Under the pieces are notes generated by a model, which saw only the letters and a list, made by a program, of their open reading frames with translations, had not been told where the DNA came from and did no database searches. From positions 1 to 13,494 of the forward strand of contig JABJQI010000091.1 of the NCBI GenBank assembly GCA_018663485.1: a stretch of 13,494 bases of DNA, given 5' to 3'. This document shows, in pieces, positions 12,805 to 13,494 of the stretch. Every line of letters begins with the position of its first letter. Position 1 is the stretch's first letter. This stretch comes from Opitutia bacterium. GTDB taxonomy: Bacteria; Verrucomicrobiota; Verrucomicrobiia; Opitutales; Coraliomargaritaceae. Made by a program: the position numbers and the translations under genes.

Positions 12805-13383
12805 CTACCAAATGAATGTTGGCGAACTGATTGATTCGTTGCCGGTTGGTAGTGTAATGTTTTCGCCTTCGGCCCAAAGCTCATCGTTGATGAGGAACTT
12901 GAAGATGACTTTTCCTTTGTTCGGACAAGAGAGCGCCCACTCGTAGGGTGACACGTTCGCAAGGGCAGTGCCTTTTTCCCAGCTTAGACCAGCGCCTTCG
13001 CCACGAACGTAGAGCACGTTGCCGAAGCCGACATCAACGCGCGCGATGATGCGGTTCTGCGCGGTGGTCTGTTTCGCAGGTGCCTTTTTAACTGGCGTAG
13101 CTGCTTTCTTTGGAGTCGCCGCTTTTTTAGCTAGCGCGACTTTTTTAGGAGCGGCAGCTTTTTTGGCCGGAGCCTTCTTGGCCGGAGCCTTCTTGGCCGG
13201 AGCTTTTTTGGCTGGAGCCTTTTTGGCCGGAGCCTTTTTGGCCGGAGCCTTTTTGGTCGAAACCTTTTTGGCCGGAGCCTTCTTGGTCGGAGCAGTTTTT
13301 TTAGGAGCAGCGACTTTTTTAGCAGGGGCCTTTGACGCGACTGCTTTTTTAGTGGTTTTTTTGGTAGTTGTTTTTTTAGCCAT
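12805..13383 (-). CDS. Histone H1-like Lys/Ala/Pro tail fused to a starch-binding-like beta-sandwich domain
   Basis: This is a 192-residue protein in two parts. Residues 1 to about 108 are almost only K, A, P and T, starting MAKKTTTKKT. They include eight pentads at 36-75 (APAKK, with one VSTKK), like bacterial histone H1-like (HctB/AlgP-type) DNA-binding tails. Residues about 111-192 form a compact, tail-free domain. RVDVGFGNVLYVRGEG, GLSWEKG (132-138), W149, FKFLIND (164-ish) and W170 recall CBM20/CBM48-type carbohydrate-binding beta-sandwiches, by recall only. There is no signal peptide, so it is cytoplasmic. A nucleoid-binding role is likely; what the second domain binds is unknown. The ATG at 13383 has no Shine-Dalgarno sequence and no convincing promoter in the 111 bp to the window edge. 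Confidence 0.82.
   Translation of the reverse strand: MAKKTTTKKTTKKAVASKAPAKKVAAPKKTAPTKKAPAKKVSTKKAPAKKAPAKKAPAKKAPAKKAPAKKAPAKKAAAPKKVALAKKAATPKKAATPVKKAPAKQTTAQNRIIARVDVGFGNVLYVRGEGAGLSWEKGTALANVSPYEWALSCPNKGKVIFKFLINDELWAEGENITLPTGNESISSPTFIW
13159..13278 (-). repeat. 15-bp tandem repeat coding APAKK pentads
   Basis: Eight in-frame 15-bp units (GCTCCGGCCAAGAAG-like on the minus strand) encode seven APAKK and one VSTKK. The third-position differences (AAG/AAA, GCT/GCC) show that some units are older than others. The units lie in the DNA-binding tail, and gain or loss of a unit would keep the frame. Confidence 0.85.
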
Positions 13384-13494
13384 GAGACTGATTTATTCGA
13401 TTTTCAATGTAGTTAAGTGGTCGAGGTCGATCGTGCATTTAGGGCTAAATTGATCTCAACGCAAACTGACATAGCAGAATGAGGGCCAAAAAGA

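Noticed and set aside
13019..13453. Plus-strand frame rich in FLAGA repeats resembling a membrane protein
   Set aside because: It is a shadow of the APAKK repeat on the opposite strand. The minus-strand frame has a proper start, a non-repeat domain and a terminator.

Overview
The window looks like chromosomal DNA of a Verrucomicrobiota bacterium, probably of the Opitutae/Puniceicoccales type. This is inferred from gene content and style: an alpha2-type glycyl-tRNA synthetase, a small secreted protein with an 'ARIGE...' mature start, a Lys/Ala/Pro-rich histone-like protein carrying a C-terminal beta-domain, ole-type hydrocarbon genes, and first genes that mostly lack a Shine-Dalgarno sequence. 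The taxonomic call is moderate; no rRNA or other marker is present.

Layout: (1-372, minus) the 5' part of an ArsR-family thiol-metal sensor running off the left edge, with a 12-2-12 operator palindrome over its promoter. (373-790) intergenic DNA holding a palindromic repeat element. (791-2404, plus) a short CstA-family transporter, convergent with (2431-3729, minus) a dGTPase-like HD phosphohydrolase. (3787-4431, plus) a secreted protein of unknown function. (4565-6022, plus) a CrtI/CrtISO/retinol-saturase-like FAD oxidoreductase. (6221-9497, plus) a compact lipid operon fabZ-fabI-oleA-oleB. (9498-9904) tandem repeat elements and the glyS terminator. (9905-11431, minus) glyS. (11658-12371, plus) a DUF374 acyltransferase. 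(12372-12804) another repeat element and a terminator. (12805-13383, minus) a histone-tail/carbohydrate-binding-like fusion protein.

The metabolic centre is the 4.6-9.5 kb block. OleA (Claisen condensation of two acyl-CoAs) and OleB (beta-lactone decarboxylase) have all the catalytic residues I would expect, but oleC and oleD are not next to them. Instead the pair sits behind a FabZ-type dehydratase and a divergent FabI-type reductase, with a CrtI-like desaturase/saturase just upstream. This could be a variant head-to-head hydrocarbon or polyene-lipid pathway, or an ole operon broken at its 3' end, where the repeat elements begin immediately.

The second theme is a family of intergenic elements (five copies, both orientations) built from two hairpins sharing the core GGGCGA-n-TCGCCC, preceded in at least two copies by a 75-nt structured module. 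One copy is part of a 185-bp tandem duplication.
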